Below, one piece after another: positions 25,274 through 34,277 of a DNA stretch of 64,000 nt. Both the position numbers and the translations under genes were made by a program. The notes beneath the pieces were generated by a model. The model did no database searches. It worked only from the letters and a program-made list of their open reading frames with translations, and was not told the origin of the DNA. Source of the stretch: a bacterium (lineage in GTDB: Bacteria; Zhuqueibacterota; QNDG01; JAGLOF01); assembly GCA_016934955.1 (NCBI GenBank), contig JAFGRY010000028.1, forward strand, positions 1 through 64,000, given 5' to 3'. The number at the start of each line of letters is the position of its first letter. Position 1 is the first letter of the stretch.

Positions 25274-26413
25274 CTAAAAAATCGTATACACCCCGTCCCG
25301 CATCAGCACCTTCTCCTCCCCTCCCTCGAACGTCAGTTTCACGAAATCGGCGCGCACCCGGTTCTGGGTCTCGGGAATGTAGATGCGGTCGATATGCACC
25401 ACCGCTTCCGGCGAAGAGAAATCTTTCACCCCCACCGCGCCCCCGAAATGATCGCTTCTGCCGAAGGCGATGTGCAGCCCCAGCTTCTCGTCCAGCAGGA
25501 CGACGTTCACCGGTTTCATGCCGAAATCGGCCAGCACACCGAATCCCAGTTCCGAAATATTGGCATACGCCGGTTCGGAGGCGATCAGTTCTCTTTCCCG
25601 GTCGGATTCCGCTCCTGAAGAGAGGACATCCACCGCCTTATTCGCCTCGATCCGGTAGATCACCACCTCCCTGCCGAACTGGACAGGCAGGACACCCGCG
25701 GAAAGGGAGGGTTCCCCGCCTTCACCTTCATAGGGAACGATATACGCCTCGCCCGACGGCAGGTTGCCCGCAACGCCCGGATCGGGAAACCGCCCCCCGG
25801 ATGCATGGGCCGTGCGAAAACGGAGATCGAAATGGATATCATGGACATCGGTGCCGTCCACCGTGAAACGGATATCCATGGCAGCGGCCCTGTCAAGCTC
25901 CTCCTTGATGAGATGCACCCGCCGGTTCACCTCTTCATAATCGATGCGCAGCGCCGGTACCATCGCTTCGCTGAATCCCGGCATGGTGGCCGCTCTGAAC
26001 CCGTACTGCTTTGCCAGCAGTTTCAGCGGGGCCGTCGCCGAAAACTGCGTCGGCGCGATCACCAGCCGGGCCTCTGCGAAAAGAGCGGCAAAAGGCACGG
26101 GTTCCCCTCCAGTGCTCAGACCGTCGGCCAGGTCACCTGCCGGCCATGCCTGTTCAGGCAGATCCGCATTATTGCTGTGCACATTGCGGTACGCGGCAAG
26201 CCGCACCGTTTTAAGACCGGCCTCATCTTTCACGCTTCGCAGTGTTTTCACCCAGTCGATGGCCATGCGCCGCCGCGCTTTCCAGGCGGGGGTGTCTTCG
26301 GCCTGTTCATCCGGCAGATCGACGATCACCAGCAGATGACCGTCATCGGGTCCCGGAGAGAAAACACTCTTGATCAGATTTTTCAGTTCTTCCTGCTGCA
26401 ATTGATTCTTCAT
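25274..26413 (-). CDS. Aminopeptidase T (M29)-like protein
   Basis: 379 residues from the ATG at 26413, which has AGGA eight bases upstream; an ATG at 26422 lacks spacing. The C-terminal half shows NLPSGEAYIVP, ELGFGVL, GLHIAFGRSDHFGG and AVVHIDRIYI, the order and spacing of Glu/His/Asp ligands in M29 aminopeptidases and their relatives. The middle SATAPLKLLAKQYG...ATMPGF also fits. Catalysis is probable but the substrate is not visible. It lies 27 bases after a Cpn10-like gene on the same strand. Confidence 0.75.
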   Translation of the reverse strand: MKNQLQQEELKNLIKSVFSPGPDDGHLLVIVDLPDEQAEDTPAWKARRRMAIDWVKTLRSVKDEAGLKTVRLAAYRNVHSNNADLPEQAWPAGDLADGLSTGGEPVPFAALFAEARLVIAPTQFSATAPLKLLAKQYGFRAATMPGFSEAMVPALRIDYEEVNRRVHLIKEELDRAAAMDIRFTVDGTDVHDIHFDLRFRTAHASGGRFPDPGVAGNLPSGEAYIVPYEGEGGEPSLSAGVLPVQFGREVVIYRIEANKAVDVLSSGAESDRERELIASEPAYANISELGFGVLADFGMKPVNVVLLDEKLGLHIAFGRSDHFGGAVGVKDFSSPEAVVHIDRIYIPETQNRVRADFVKLTFEGGEEKVLMRDGVYTIF

Positions 26414-26440
26414 GGAGCACATCCTTTCATGACTCGGCCG

Positions 26441-26806
26441 TTATATCCCGTCGCTGCGCAGCAGCACCAAAATCGCCGCCTGGGGCACGACCAGATATGT
26501 CTTGCCTTCATACTTTATTTCCACAGACGCTTTGCGCAGGAAAATGGCATAATCATCCACCTGCGCCTGCATCGGTATATGTTTCATGTTCGGACCACTC
26601 TGCTTCCACGGTTCCTCGTTGATGTCCTGGGGATCGGGCAGCGGCAGCCCCGGCCCCACCTCGACAATACGGCCGCTCTGCACCGCCTCTTTTTCCAGCA
26701 CCGTCTGAGGCAGGTACAGCCCGACTTTTGTCCGCTCTTCCCCTTCCACGGGCGAAACCAGCACCCGGTCCCCTGTGACGATCAGTCTGCGTTTCGGTTG
26801 TTCCAT
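26441..26806 (-). CDS. Cpn10/GroES-like protein, not next to groEL
   Basis: 121 residues. RRLIVTGDRVLVSP, GLYLPQTV, SGRIVEVGPG and VVPQAAILVLLR follow the GroES fold strand by strand. The GroES mobile loop region (KSAGGIVL) is replaced by GEERTKVGLYL, and a 25-residue Pro/Asn-rich insertion (about 54-80) sits where GroES has its roof loop. No groEL gene is present. It is transcribed ahead of the M29-like gene. It may be a diverged paralogue with another partner. Confidence 0.8.
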   Translation of the reverse strand: MEQPKRRLIVTGDRVLVSPVEGEERTKVGLYLPQTVLEKEAVQSGRIVEVGPGLPLPDPQDINEEPWKQSGPNMKHIPMQAQVDDYAIFLRKASVEIKYEGKTYLVVPQAAILVLLRSDGI

Positions 26807-26846
26807 GACGGTTTCCGTAATCTTGGGATTAGCAAGAAAAAAAAAT

Positions 26847-27046
26847 ACCAGCGAAATACACGAAAAAAACGAAAAAATAATGGGTACAGCACATTCGTAA
26901 AACGAGCGCGGAACCTAATGTTAAAGCCTGTACATTCGTACTCCGGAGGAGTCTTTAGCTCCGACGGAGAAAAACACGAAAACTATATTCTCATAATCCT
27001 TCCGTGATTTTCGTTTCTTTCGTTGGAGACTTCCGGGGAGGCAGGG
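26847..27046. repeat. Inverted arm pair 4
   Basis: Left arm 26847-26878 (CCAGCGAAATACACG, then AAAAAAACGAAAAAAT). Right arm 27009-27046 (TTTCGTTTCTTTCGTTGGAG, outer ACTTCCGGGGAGGCAGGG). An internal TCCGGAG...CTCCGACGGAG stretch lies at about 26942-26970. Confidence 0.75.
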
Positions 27047-27074
27047 CTGTCTCCTGTCTCCTGTCTCCTGTTTC
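27047..27074. repeat. Heptamer array, CTGTCTC x4
   Basis: Units CTGTCTC, CTGTCTC, CTGTCTC, CTGTTTC, directly at the outer end of a CGTTGGA arm. Single copies of the unit follow the arms at 2640 and 19199. Confidence 0.85.
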
Positions 27075-27126
27075 AGAAATGTACCAATAATCCCCATCCA
27101 AGTCAAGCCCCAACCATGAAAAGCCC

Positions 27127-27155
27127 TTGCTAAAACCCCAATAAAACCTTATTTT
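27127..27155 (+). promoter_or_regulatory. Sigma70-type promoter for the VanZ-LamG gene
   Basis: TTGCTA (27127-27132), 17 bases, TATTTT (27150-27155), in an AT-rich stretch 50 bases before the start codon. Confidence 0.45.
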
Positions 27156-27204
27156 ATCGAATAATAAACAGATTCATTCACCACTGTTTCGGGAGGGATT
27201 ATCC

Positions 27205-28680
27205 GTGAACCGTGAAACCCCTGCAGCCAAATCAGGGAACCCATTCTGGGCCGCCCTGAGCGTGTGGCTTTTCTATCTGGTCCTCCTGACCCTCAACCCC
27301 TTTCGCTTCTCGCTGGAACCGTTCCGCCACTGGCTGTCTCTTGAGGCGGCCGAGCGGCTGAGTTCCCTCGTCCGCTATCAGCCCTACGATCTGATTCTGA
27401 ACGTGCTGCTCTTTCTCCCTCTGGGAGGCATCCTCAACGACAGACTGCGGCGGCGCCATGGCAGTAGAGGCAGAGCGGTATTGGCGGCGCTGGCGCTGGG
27501 TGCGGCCGTCAGCCTCTCTATCGAGATACTCCAGCTTTTTCTCGGCAGAACGACATCGTTACTGGACGTTTTTTCCAACAGTCTCGGCACCGGAGTCGGC
27601 GTACTGCTGGCAGGCTCGTTCACGCTGGAACCGCCGGAACGGCGGTCGCGGCTGGTGCCGGTGCTCGGCTGGCTGCTGCTCTGCGGCATGGTTCTCTTTG
27701 CCTGCCTCATGCCCGCCCAGCTGAACAACGCCCTCAACTGGGACGACAGCTTCAGGCTGAAAATCGGGGATGAATTCACCGACAGCAGACCATGGAACGG
27801 CGACATCAGGCTCGCGGCGGTCTATACCACCGCCCTTGACGGAAACGATGCCGGCATACTTGCCGGCGCCGGAGAAGACAGCGCCGCCTCCGTTCTGCGG
27901 ATCGAGCGGGGCTGCCTCTCTCTCTACCGGTTCTTCACGATAAGCGACACCGTCAGCGATCTCGGCCCGGCCGGGCTCGACCTGGTCAGCCGGGGCACGG
28001 CTCCCCCTGCCCGGGACACCCTCGGCATGGCGATCGCTCCCGGGTTCAGCCTTGAAAGCACACGACCGGCGGTAGCCTTCATCAACGGAGTCCGGGATAC
28101 CAGGGAATTGAGCATCGAGGTGCTGATCCGCTCCCGGGATCCGGATCAGACCGGACCGGCCCGGATCGTCACCCTCTCCGGGGGAAAAGACAAACGGAAT
28201 GTCACCCTGGGGCAGGATCGGAACATGCTGCAGCTGCGCGTGCGCACTCCCCTTACCGGGGAGAACGGATCGAAAACAGCGCTGACTGCGGGACCGGTCC
28301 CGGCCGACGGGGATCTTATCCATGTCGTCGCCGTGTTCAACCGGGGCGTACAGCGCCTCTACCTCAACGGCTACCCGGTCGGGAGAACCATAACCGGAAT
28401 CACCGACTACCTGCCCCCGGTCCTGGGCTTCGATTCGGGAGCGGCCCGGTTTCTCTTCCTCCTGGGACTCCTGTTCCCTGTTCCGTTCACCTGGGTCCTC
28501 ATCTTCGGCAGGCCGCTCGCGGGCGCGGCTGTCTCGCTGCTGCTGTTCGCGTCCGTCCAGCTGTTTTATATCGCAGTCTGCGGACAGGCCTTTGACCTGC
28601 TGTTCACCCTGGCCGCGCTGTTCGCTGTTGACGCAGCGGTCCTGACGGGCGTGATTTTGAAAACAAAAAAGCAAAATTAA
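27205..28680 (+). CDS. VanZ-like membrane protein with LamG-like insert
   Basis: 491 residues, GTG start behind GGGAGGGAT. Residues 1-165 carry the VanZ-type helices and motifs (QPYDLILNVLLFLPLGGIL, then SIEILQLFLGRTTSLLDVFSN, the conserved E-x-x-Q and D-x-x-x-N pattern). Residues 180-400 form a soluble concanavalin/LamG-like region ending in HVVAVFNRGVQRLYLNGYPV. Three to four more helices follow to the C-terminus. The soluble part would lie outside the membrane and may bind glycan. Known VanZ proteins modify resistance to lipoglycopeptides, but most family members are uncharacterised. Confidence 0.85.
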   Translation: MNRETPAAKSGNPFWAALSVWLFYLVLLTLNPFRFSLEPFRHWLSLEAAERLSSLVRYQPYDLILNVLLFLPLGGILNDRLRRRHGSRGRAVLAALALGAAVSLSIEILQLFLGRTTSLLDVFSNSLGTGVGVLLAGSFTLEPPERRSRLVPVLGWLLLCGMVLFACLMPAQLNNALNWDDSFRLKIGDEFTDSRPWNGDIRLAAVYTTALDGNDAGILAGAGEDSAASVLRIERGCLSLYRFFTISDTVSDLGPAGLDLVSRGTAPPARDTLGMAIAPGFSLESTRPAVAFINGVRDTRELSIEVLIRSRDPDQTGPARIVTLSGGKDKRNVTLGQDRNMLQLRVRTPLTGENGSKTALTAGPVPADGDLIHVVAVFNRGVQRLYLNGYPVGRTITGITDYLPPVLGFDSGAARFLFLLGLLFPVPFTWVLIFGRPLAGAAVSLLLFASVQLFYIAVCGQAFDLLFTLAALFAVDAAVLTGVILKTKKQN

Positions 28681-28760
28681 CGGTTTCTTTTTTTAAAAAG
28701 GTTTCGTAACTTTTCAGTTACAACAAAAACAAAGAATGCGCGAATCATCGGGAGTAAACA

Positions 28761-31205
28761 GTGTACCCTTTCGCTGAAATCGAACAAAAATGGAAAGACG
28801 CGTGGGAAAAGGCCGCGCTCTACACAACCGATCTGGCAGAAACCGGCAATAAACTCTACTGCCTGGTAATGTTCATTTATCCTTCGGGGGACAGGCTCCA
28901 TATCGGCCACTGGTACAATTACGGTCCGACCGACAGCTGGGCCCGCTTCAAGCGCATGCAGGGGTTCACGATCTTCGAGCCCATGGGCTATGACGCGTTC
29001 GGCCTGCCCGCGGAAAATTACGCCATTAAAAAGGGAGTGCACCCCGCGGAATCGACCGCGGAGAACATCACCGCCATCCGCAAACAGCTCAAGGCCATGG
29101 GCGCCATGTATGACTGGTCAAAAGAGGTCAATACCAGTTCCCCGGATTATTATAAATGGACCCAGTGGCTCTTTCTCCTGCTCTACAAAAACGGGCTTGC
29201 CTACCGTAAAAAGGCGCCGGTGAACTGGTGCCCTTCATGCAAGACGGTGCTGGCGAATGAACAGGTGGTCGACGGCTGTTGCGAACGCTGCGACGCCGAA
29301 GTGATCCACCGGGACCTGGAACAGTGGTTCTTTAAAATCACCGATTTTGCCGACGATCTTCTGGAGGGGCTGGAACGCATCGACTGGCCCGACAAAACCG
29401 TCACCATGCAGCGGAACTGGATCGGACGCAGCGAAGGGGCCAGGGTTGTGTTCCCCGTGGACGGCCATGAGGAAGAGATCGCCGTATTCACCACCCGTCC
29501 CGACACGCTCTGGGGTGTCACCTACATGGTGCTGGCCCCGGAGCACCCCCTGGTCGACACGCTGACCGCGGCAGAACAGCGCGCAGCGGTTGACGCGTAC
29601 AGACAGGCGGCCATGAAAGAGACCGAGATCGACCGGACCTCAACCGAAAAGGAAAAGACCGGGGTGTTCACCGGCAGTTACTGCATCAATCCGGTGAACG
29701 GGGAAAAAGTGCCGGTCTGGATCGCCGATTACGTACTCGTCACCTACGGTACCGGCGCGGTAATGGCGGTTCCCGGTCATGACACCCGCGACTTTCAATT
29801 TGCGAAAAAATTCAATCTGCCTATCCTGGAAGTGATCTCCCCGGACGGACGGTCGCACGCCCCTCTCGAGGAGGCCTTCACCGACCCCGGCGTGATGATC
29901 AATTCCGGGGATTTCACCGGCACCCCGCCGGAGAAGGCGATCCCCTCGGTGATCGCCCATCTCGAAAAAAACGGCCGCGGCGGCGCCCAGGTCAATTACA
30001 AGCTTCGCGACTGGCTGGTATCGCGGCAGCGCTACTGGGGGGCACCGATTCCCATCGTCCACTGCGACAGCTGCGGCACCGTGCCGGTACCCGAAGACCA
30101 GCTGCCCGTGGAACTCCCGTATGAAGTGGAATTCACCGGCTCGGGCGAATCACCCCTTACCACCAACCGGGATTGGGTCGCCACCACATGTCCTGCCTGC
30201 GGAGAGCCTGCCCGGCGTGAGGTCGATACCATGGACACCTTCGTCTGCTCCTCCTGGTATTACCTTCGTTTCCTCTCTCCCGACCTGGCTGACAATCCCT
30301 TCAGCAAAGAACTGGTGAATGCCTGGCTGCCCGTGGATCAGTACGTGGGCGGCGCCGAACACGCGGTCATGCACCTCATGTACGCCCGCTTCATCACCCG
30401 GGTGCTTCACCGGCTGGGACTGGTCAATTTCGACGAACCCTTCAAACGGCTGATCCATCAGGGGGTGATCACCAACAACGGCGCCAAGATGTCCAAATCC
30501 CGGGGAAACGTCATCAACCCCGATCCCATTATCGAGCGCTACGGGTCTGACGTATTTAGAATGTATCTCATGTTCATGGGTTCATATACAGAGGGAGGCG
30601 ACTGGGACGATAACGGGCTGCAGGGCATGCACCGCTTTCTCAACCGTGTCTGGCGGCTCGCCGAGAGCATGCTCGAGGAACCGCCTGCCGGCAATGAGAA
30701 CAAAGAGATCGAAAAAGTGGAACGGCAGCTCCATTACGCAGTTAAACATGCATCGCTCGACCTGGAGAAATTCCAGTTCAACACGGCGATCGCCAGGATC
30801 ATGGAGCTGGTCAACGAGTTGTATCTCTACCGGCAGAACGTGGCCGCGCCGGAACAGAACGCGGAGCTGCTTTCAGAAGCTCTTGCAACCCTGATACAGC
30901 TCATCGCGCCCTTTGCCCCCCACCTGGGTGAGGAACTGTGGCAGCGGACAGGCCGTGAAGGCAGCGTCTTCGACAGTTCCTGGCCCCGGTACAGCGAAGA
31001 AAAACTGAAGACCGACACGGTTACCGTCGCGGTCCAGGTGAACGGGAAGGTCAGGGGCACCGTCGACATCGCTGCCGGCAGCCCGGAAGAAACCGTAAAA
31101 GAGGCGGCGCTGGCGCACGAAAACGTACAGCAGCACATCAGTGGTAAAACCGTCAAAAAAGTAATCGTGATCAAGAACAAACTGGTGAGCATCGTCGTAT
31201 CATAA
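28761..31205 (+). CDS. leuS: Leucyl-tRNA synthetase
   Basis: 814 residues. Class I signatures HIGH (47-50) and KMSKS (near 577) are present, with the CP1 editing domain (about 220-410, containing TTRPDTLWGVTYMVLAPEH) and a Zn-type CPSC...CERC knuckle. The C-terminal anticodon-binding domain ends KVIVIKNKLVSIVV. Start is GTG behind GGGAG. A 5-base hairpin GTAAC/GTTAC lies in the leader; no T-box is recognised. Confidence 0.98.
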   Translation: MYPFAEIEQKWKDAWEKAALYTTDLAETGNKLYCLVMFIYPSGDRLHIGHWYNYGPTDSWARFKRMQGFTIFEPMGYDAFGLPAENYAIKKGVHPAESTAENITAIRKQLKAMGAMYDWSKEVNTSSPDYYKWTQWLFLLLYKNGLAYRKKAPVNWCPSCKTVLANEQVVDGCCERCDAEVIHRDLEQWFFKITDFADDLLEGLERIDWPDKTVTMQRNWIGRSEGARVVFPVDGHEEEIAVFTTRPDTLWGVTYMVLAPEHPLVDTLTAAEQRAAVDAYRQAAMKETEIDRTSTEKEKTGVFTGSYCINPVNGEKVPVWIADYVLVTYGTGAVMAVPGHDTRDFQFAKKFNLPILEVISPDGRSHAPLEEAFTDPGVMINSGDFTGTPPEKAIPSVIAHLEKNGRGGAQVNYKLRDWLVSRQRYWGAPIPIVHCDSCGTVPVPEDQLPVELPYEVEFTGSGESPLTTNRDWVATTCPACGEPARREVDTMDTFVCSSWYYLRFLSPDLADNPFSKELVNAWLPVDQYVGGAEHAVMHLMYARFITRVLHRLGLVNFDEPFKRLIHQGVITNNGAKMSKSRGNVINPDPIIERYGSDVFRMYLMFMGSYTEGGDWDDNGLQGMHRFLNRVWRLAESMLEEPPAGNENKEIEKVERQLHYAVKHASLDLEKFQFNTAIARIMELVNELYLYRQNVAAPEQNAELLSEALATLIQLIAPFAPHLGEELWQRTGREGSVFDSSWPRYSEEKLKTDTVTVAVQVNGKVRGTVDIAAGSPEETVKEAALAHENVQQHISGKTVKKVIVIKNKLVSIVVS

Positions 31206-31227
31206 CCATCTACCATGGGGGCACATG

Positions 31228-31860
31228 ATGAAAAAGCACGTCATATCTGTCCTGCTTGTCACTGTTCTGGCAGGGACCGCCGCGGCGCAGAACCTGAGAA
31301 TGCTTGAACTGCGGGGCGGTCATTTCAATCCCAAGGATGCCAAATCCGGCATGATCCTGGGCGGCACCTACGGCATCTCCTTCGATGAGCGGGTGAGCCT
31401 CGGGTTCGGCCTGGATATATTTCATAAAGGCTACAAAAAGGAATCGACCGTTGCCACTGAAGTGTCCGAATCGGGCGTTGTCGAGAACACGGTTACCAGA
31501 ACCCTGGAATACAGCACCACCCTGGTCCCGCTCTCACTGAACCTGGACATCCGGCTGCCGTTCGAGCCGCCCTTCTGCTTTTATATCGGGGGCTCTCTGG
31601 CGTTCGAGATGCTCTTCAACTCCGAGAACAACTATGAAGAGGACATAAAGGAAAAACGGTTCTACAGCGGATTCGGCTGGATGGCCCGCGCGGGCGTGGA
31701 ATACGCCATCGGCAGACGCTCGGCCCTGATTCTCGAAGCGTTCTACAACAACTGCCGCGTCAGCAGCGATGCGAAGAAAAAAGAGGGGCTTCCCGTCTGG
31801 AAAGAGGTCGACATGTCCGGACTCGGTTTCCGGGCCGGCGTCCGGCTGGACTTTTATTGA
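31228..31860 (+). CDS. Outer-membrane beta-barrel protein
   Basis: 210 residues. Signal peptide MKKHVISVLLVTVLAGTAAA, cleavage before QNL. Alternating hydrophobic/polar strands (GISFDERVSLGFGLDIF, TTLVPLSLNLDIRLP, FCFYIGGSLAFEMLF, LGFRAGVRLDFY) and a C-terminal aromatic residue are typical of 8-strand barrels. An ATG directly before is equally possible. Function unknown. Confidence 0.82.
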   Translation: MKKHVISVLLVTVLAGTAAAQNLRMLELRGGHFNPKDAKSGMILGGTYGISFDERVSLGFGLDIFHKGYKKESTVATEVSESGVVENTVTRTLEYSTTLVPLSLNLDIRLPFEPPFCFYIGGSLAFEMLFNSENNYEEDIKEKRFYSGFGWMARAGVEYAIGRRSALILEAFYNNCRVSSDAKKKEGLPVWKEVDMSGLGFRAGVRLDFY

Positions 31861-31875
31861 GAGGATTAGAGCGGT

Positions 31876-32706
31876 ATGTACACAACCCAGCGCATGCAGT
31901 TCGGGTATGGCAACAGGATGACGGAAGGCGTCAAGCGGCTGCTGATCATCAACGTCGCGGTTTTCGTGCTCCAGTGGTTCGGGGGACGGTTCTTCATCGA
32001 TCTGTTCGGTCTCACACCCCGTCTTACCTGGTCCCGGTTTTACATCTGGCAGTTTTTCACCTACATGTTCCTGCACGGCAACCTGCTGCATATCGCGTTC
32101 AACATGTATGCCCTCTGGGTCTTCGGAACGGAAGTGGAGCGAATGTGGGGCACGCGGGTCTTCTACCGCTACTATGTTATCACCGGCGTAGGCGCGGGAA
32201 TCATTCACACGCTGGTTACGCCCCTGTCACTCATTCCGACCATCGGCGCCTCCGGCGCGGTCATGGGGGTGCTGCTGGCGTTCGGCATGCTCTTCCCGAA
32301 CCGTCAGGTCACCATGCTGCTCTTTTTCATCCTGCCGCTGACCTTGCGGGCCAAGCACCTGGTCATGCTCTTTGCGGGCATCTCGGTTCTTTCCGGGGTG
32401 GCCGGCAGTCCGGACGGGGTCGCCCACTTTGCCCATCTGGGCGGCATGCTCGTCGGATACATCTATATCAAAGGCGGCCTGAACAGGGTGTTTTCCTCCC
32501 TGGAGGCGGCGTGGCGAAACCTTAAACGCCGCTACAGGATGAACGTGAAGCGGAATGAACAGCAGGATCTGGATAAACTGAAACGGATCGTGGATACGAT
32601 CCTGGACAAGGCCAACACCGTCGGGTATGACAACCTGACCCGGGATGAAAAAGCGGTGCTGAAAAAGGCCAGCAAAATTTTCCGTAAAGACCACGAAAAG
32701 GAATAA
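31876..32706 (+). CDS. Rhomboid intramembrane serine protease
   Basis: 276 residues, six transmembrane helices. The catalytic Ser126 is in GASG and the catalytic His187 is in AHLGG. LHGNLLHIAFNMYALWVFG is the helix-2 HxxxN region. A charged cytoplasmic tail (about 210-276, VKRNEQQDLDKLKRIVDTIL) is common in this rhomboid subgroup. It follows the barrel gene by 15 bases. Confidence 0.95.
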   Translation: MYTTQRMQFGYGNRMTEGVKRLLIINVAVFVLQWFGGRFFIDLFGLTPRLTWSRFYIWQFFTYMFLHGNLLHIAFNMYALWVFGTEVERMWGTRVFYRYYVITGVGAGIIHTLVTPLSLIPTIGASGAVMGVLLAFGMLFPNRQVTMLLFFILPLTLRAKHLVMLFAGISVLSGVAGSPDGVAHFAHLGGMLVGYIYIKGGLNRVFSSLEAAWRNLKRRYRMNVKRNEQQDLDKLKRIVDTILDKANTVGYDNLTRDEKAVLKKASKIFRKDHEKE

Positions 32707-32717
32707 CACGGCGATCG

Positions 32718-34274
32718 ATGATGAAAAGCGGATTTTTCCGGCAGGTTTCCGCCGGCCTGATACTCGCCTGCACACTGCTGGCAGGTGCGTCCCGGGCCGA
32801 TGAAGTAGTGAACCTGCGGGTCAACTTTGAAGACACCAACACCTACACCTACGTGAACGCGGTGGAACGGCACAGCGTCGTGTATCTGGCGGTGGAGGAT
32901 CTCAGCCGTCTCCTGAACCTGGGCTACATCGCTGTTCCCCGGAAAGAAAAATGCGTTCTCAAAGCGGGCTCGAAAGGGGTGACCGTCACAGCGATGAATC
33001 CCTTCATCCTCGTCGATAACCACCCCCACCAGATGGCGCTTCCCTCGCTCATCCACGCTGAGAGGATATATGTGCCTCTGGCCATTTTTCTCAATATCTG
33101 CGGCGATTTCATCCCGTCCGCCCGTTACGAACCGCTCTCCCGGTCCCTGTACATTCGCCGTTCGGTCTACAACATCACCAGCGTGGATATCGAGGAACGG
33201 GACAACGGCACACTCATCCGCCTCTCCACCGCCAAAACATTCGACAGAAACGACATCGAAGTCATTCGCAGCGGCGACTGGCTCTACATCACCTTCGTCG
33301 ACGGGACGCTCGACACCCTGGGGCTCGCTTCGAACGAAGCGATCGGCACGGTGCGCAGGATCAAATCGATGCAGTACGACGCCTCGGCCCAGATATCGTT
33401 TCAGCTGCAGGGAGGGGTCACCGACCACTCGCTCTTCGTGAACGACAACGAGGTCATGGTCTCCCTGCGCCGGACAACCACCATCAGCACCGGCACCGAC
33501 GACAGCAGCGGCGGGGCTGAAGAGCACACCGCCGGTCAGGCCGACAAGTCGAAATGGCTGATCGACACGATCATCATCGATCCCGGCCACGGGGGCCCTG
33601 ATCCGGGCGCCATCGGGCGCTATCGCAAGACCAGAGAGAAGGATGTCAATCTGGCAATCGCCCAGAAACTGGCAACCCTCCTCACTCAACATCTCAACGT
33701 GAAAGTGCTTATGACCCGCAACGGAGATAAACGGCTCAAACGGGATTACCGGGAGGACCTGCAGGCGCGCAGCAAATTCGCCAATGCTCAGAAAGGAAAA
33801 CTGTTTATCAGCATCCACGCGAATTCGGCTGAATCCTCCCAGGCAAGAGGATTCTCGGTGTATATCCTGGGGAAGGCATCCTCGCAGAAAGCCATCGAAA
33901 CGGCCATGCGGGAGAATTCCGTCATGGACGAAGAGGACGCGGCCGGAAATGAGAACGACCAGCTCTCGCACATTCTCAACGCCAACGCCCATAACGCCTT
34001 TCAGAAAGAGAGCCTCGACCTGGCCGGCATCATGGTGAGCGAAATTAAAAAACGCACCAAACTGCCGCTCTGGACGGACGGGGTGGAGCAGGCCAATTTC
34101 TGGGTGCTCAACGGTACCGCCATGCCCAGTGTGCTGGTGGAAACGGCCTTTCTCTCAAACAAGTATGAGGAACGATTGCTGAATATAGGATCCGAACAGA
34201 TGAAAATAGCCCGGGCCCTGTATGAAAGTATCGCTCAGTTCAAAGAGAAACATGAAAAGGAAATCGGAAGCTGA
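32718..34274 (+). CDS. N-acetylmuramoyl-L-alanine amidase (AmiC-like)
   Basis: 518 residues with a signal peptide (ends GASRADE). Residues 50-140 resemble the copper-amine-oxidase-N-like beta domain, and 150-250 an AMIN-like domain. The amidase_3 catalytic part starts IIIDPGHGGPDPGAIG near 290, with SIHANSAE and VLVETAFLSN completing the zinc site. It cuts the amide bond between MurNAc and the stem peptide. It sits 11 bases after the rhomboid gene and directly before murI, a peptidoglycan context. Confidence 0.95.
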   Translation: MMKSGFFRQVSAGLILACTLLAGASRADEVVNLRVNFEDTNTYTYVNAVERHSVVYLAVEDLSRLLNLGYIAVPRKEKCVLKAGSKGVTVTAMNPFILVDNHPHQMALPSLIHAERIYVPLAIFLNICGDFIPSARYEPLSRSLYIRRSVYNITSVDIEERDNGTLIRLSTAKTFDRNDIEVIRSGDWLYITFVDGTLDTLGLASNEAIGTVRRIKSMQYDASAQISFQLQGGVTDHSLFVNDNEVMVSLRRTTTISTGTDDSSGGAEEHTAGQADKSKWLIDTIIIDPGHGGPDPGAIGRYRKTREKDVNLAIAQKLATLLTQHLNVKVLMTRNGDKRLKRDYREDLQARSKFANAQKGKLFISIHANSAESSQARGFSVYILGKASSQKAIETAMRENSVMDEEDAAGNENDQLSHILNANAHNAFQKESLDLAGIMVSEIKKRTKLPLWTDGVEQANFWVLNGTAMPSVLVETAFLSNKYEERLLNIGSEQMKIARALYESIAQFKEKHEKEIGS

Positions 34275-34277
34275 CAG

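Larger units (their letters stand above)
26807..27204. other. Gene-free interval of repeats and a promoter
   Basis: Between the divergent Cpn10-like and VanZ-like genes. It holds arm pair 4, a CTGTCTC heptamer array and a plus-strand promoter candidate; no gene seen. Confidence 0.65.

Noticed and set aside
28681..28760. Possible T-box leader of leuS
   Set aside because: Only about 80 bases long with a 5-base hairpin; no T-box core sequence or specifier loop.
32532..33992. Minus-strand open frame (486 codons)
   Set aside because: Antisense of the rhomboid end and the amidase gene.
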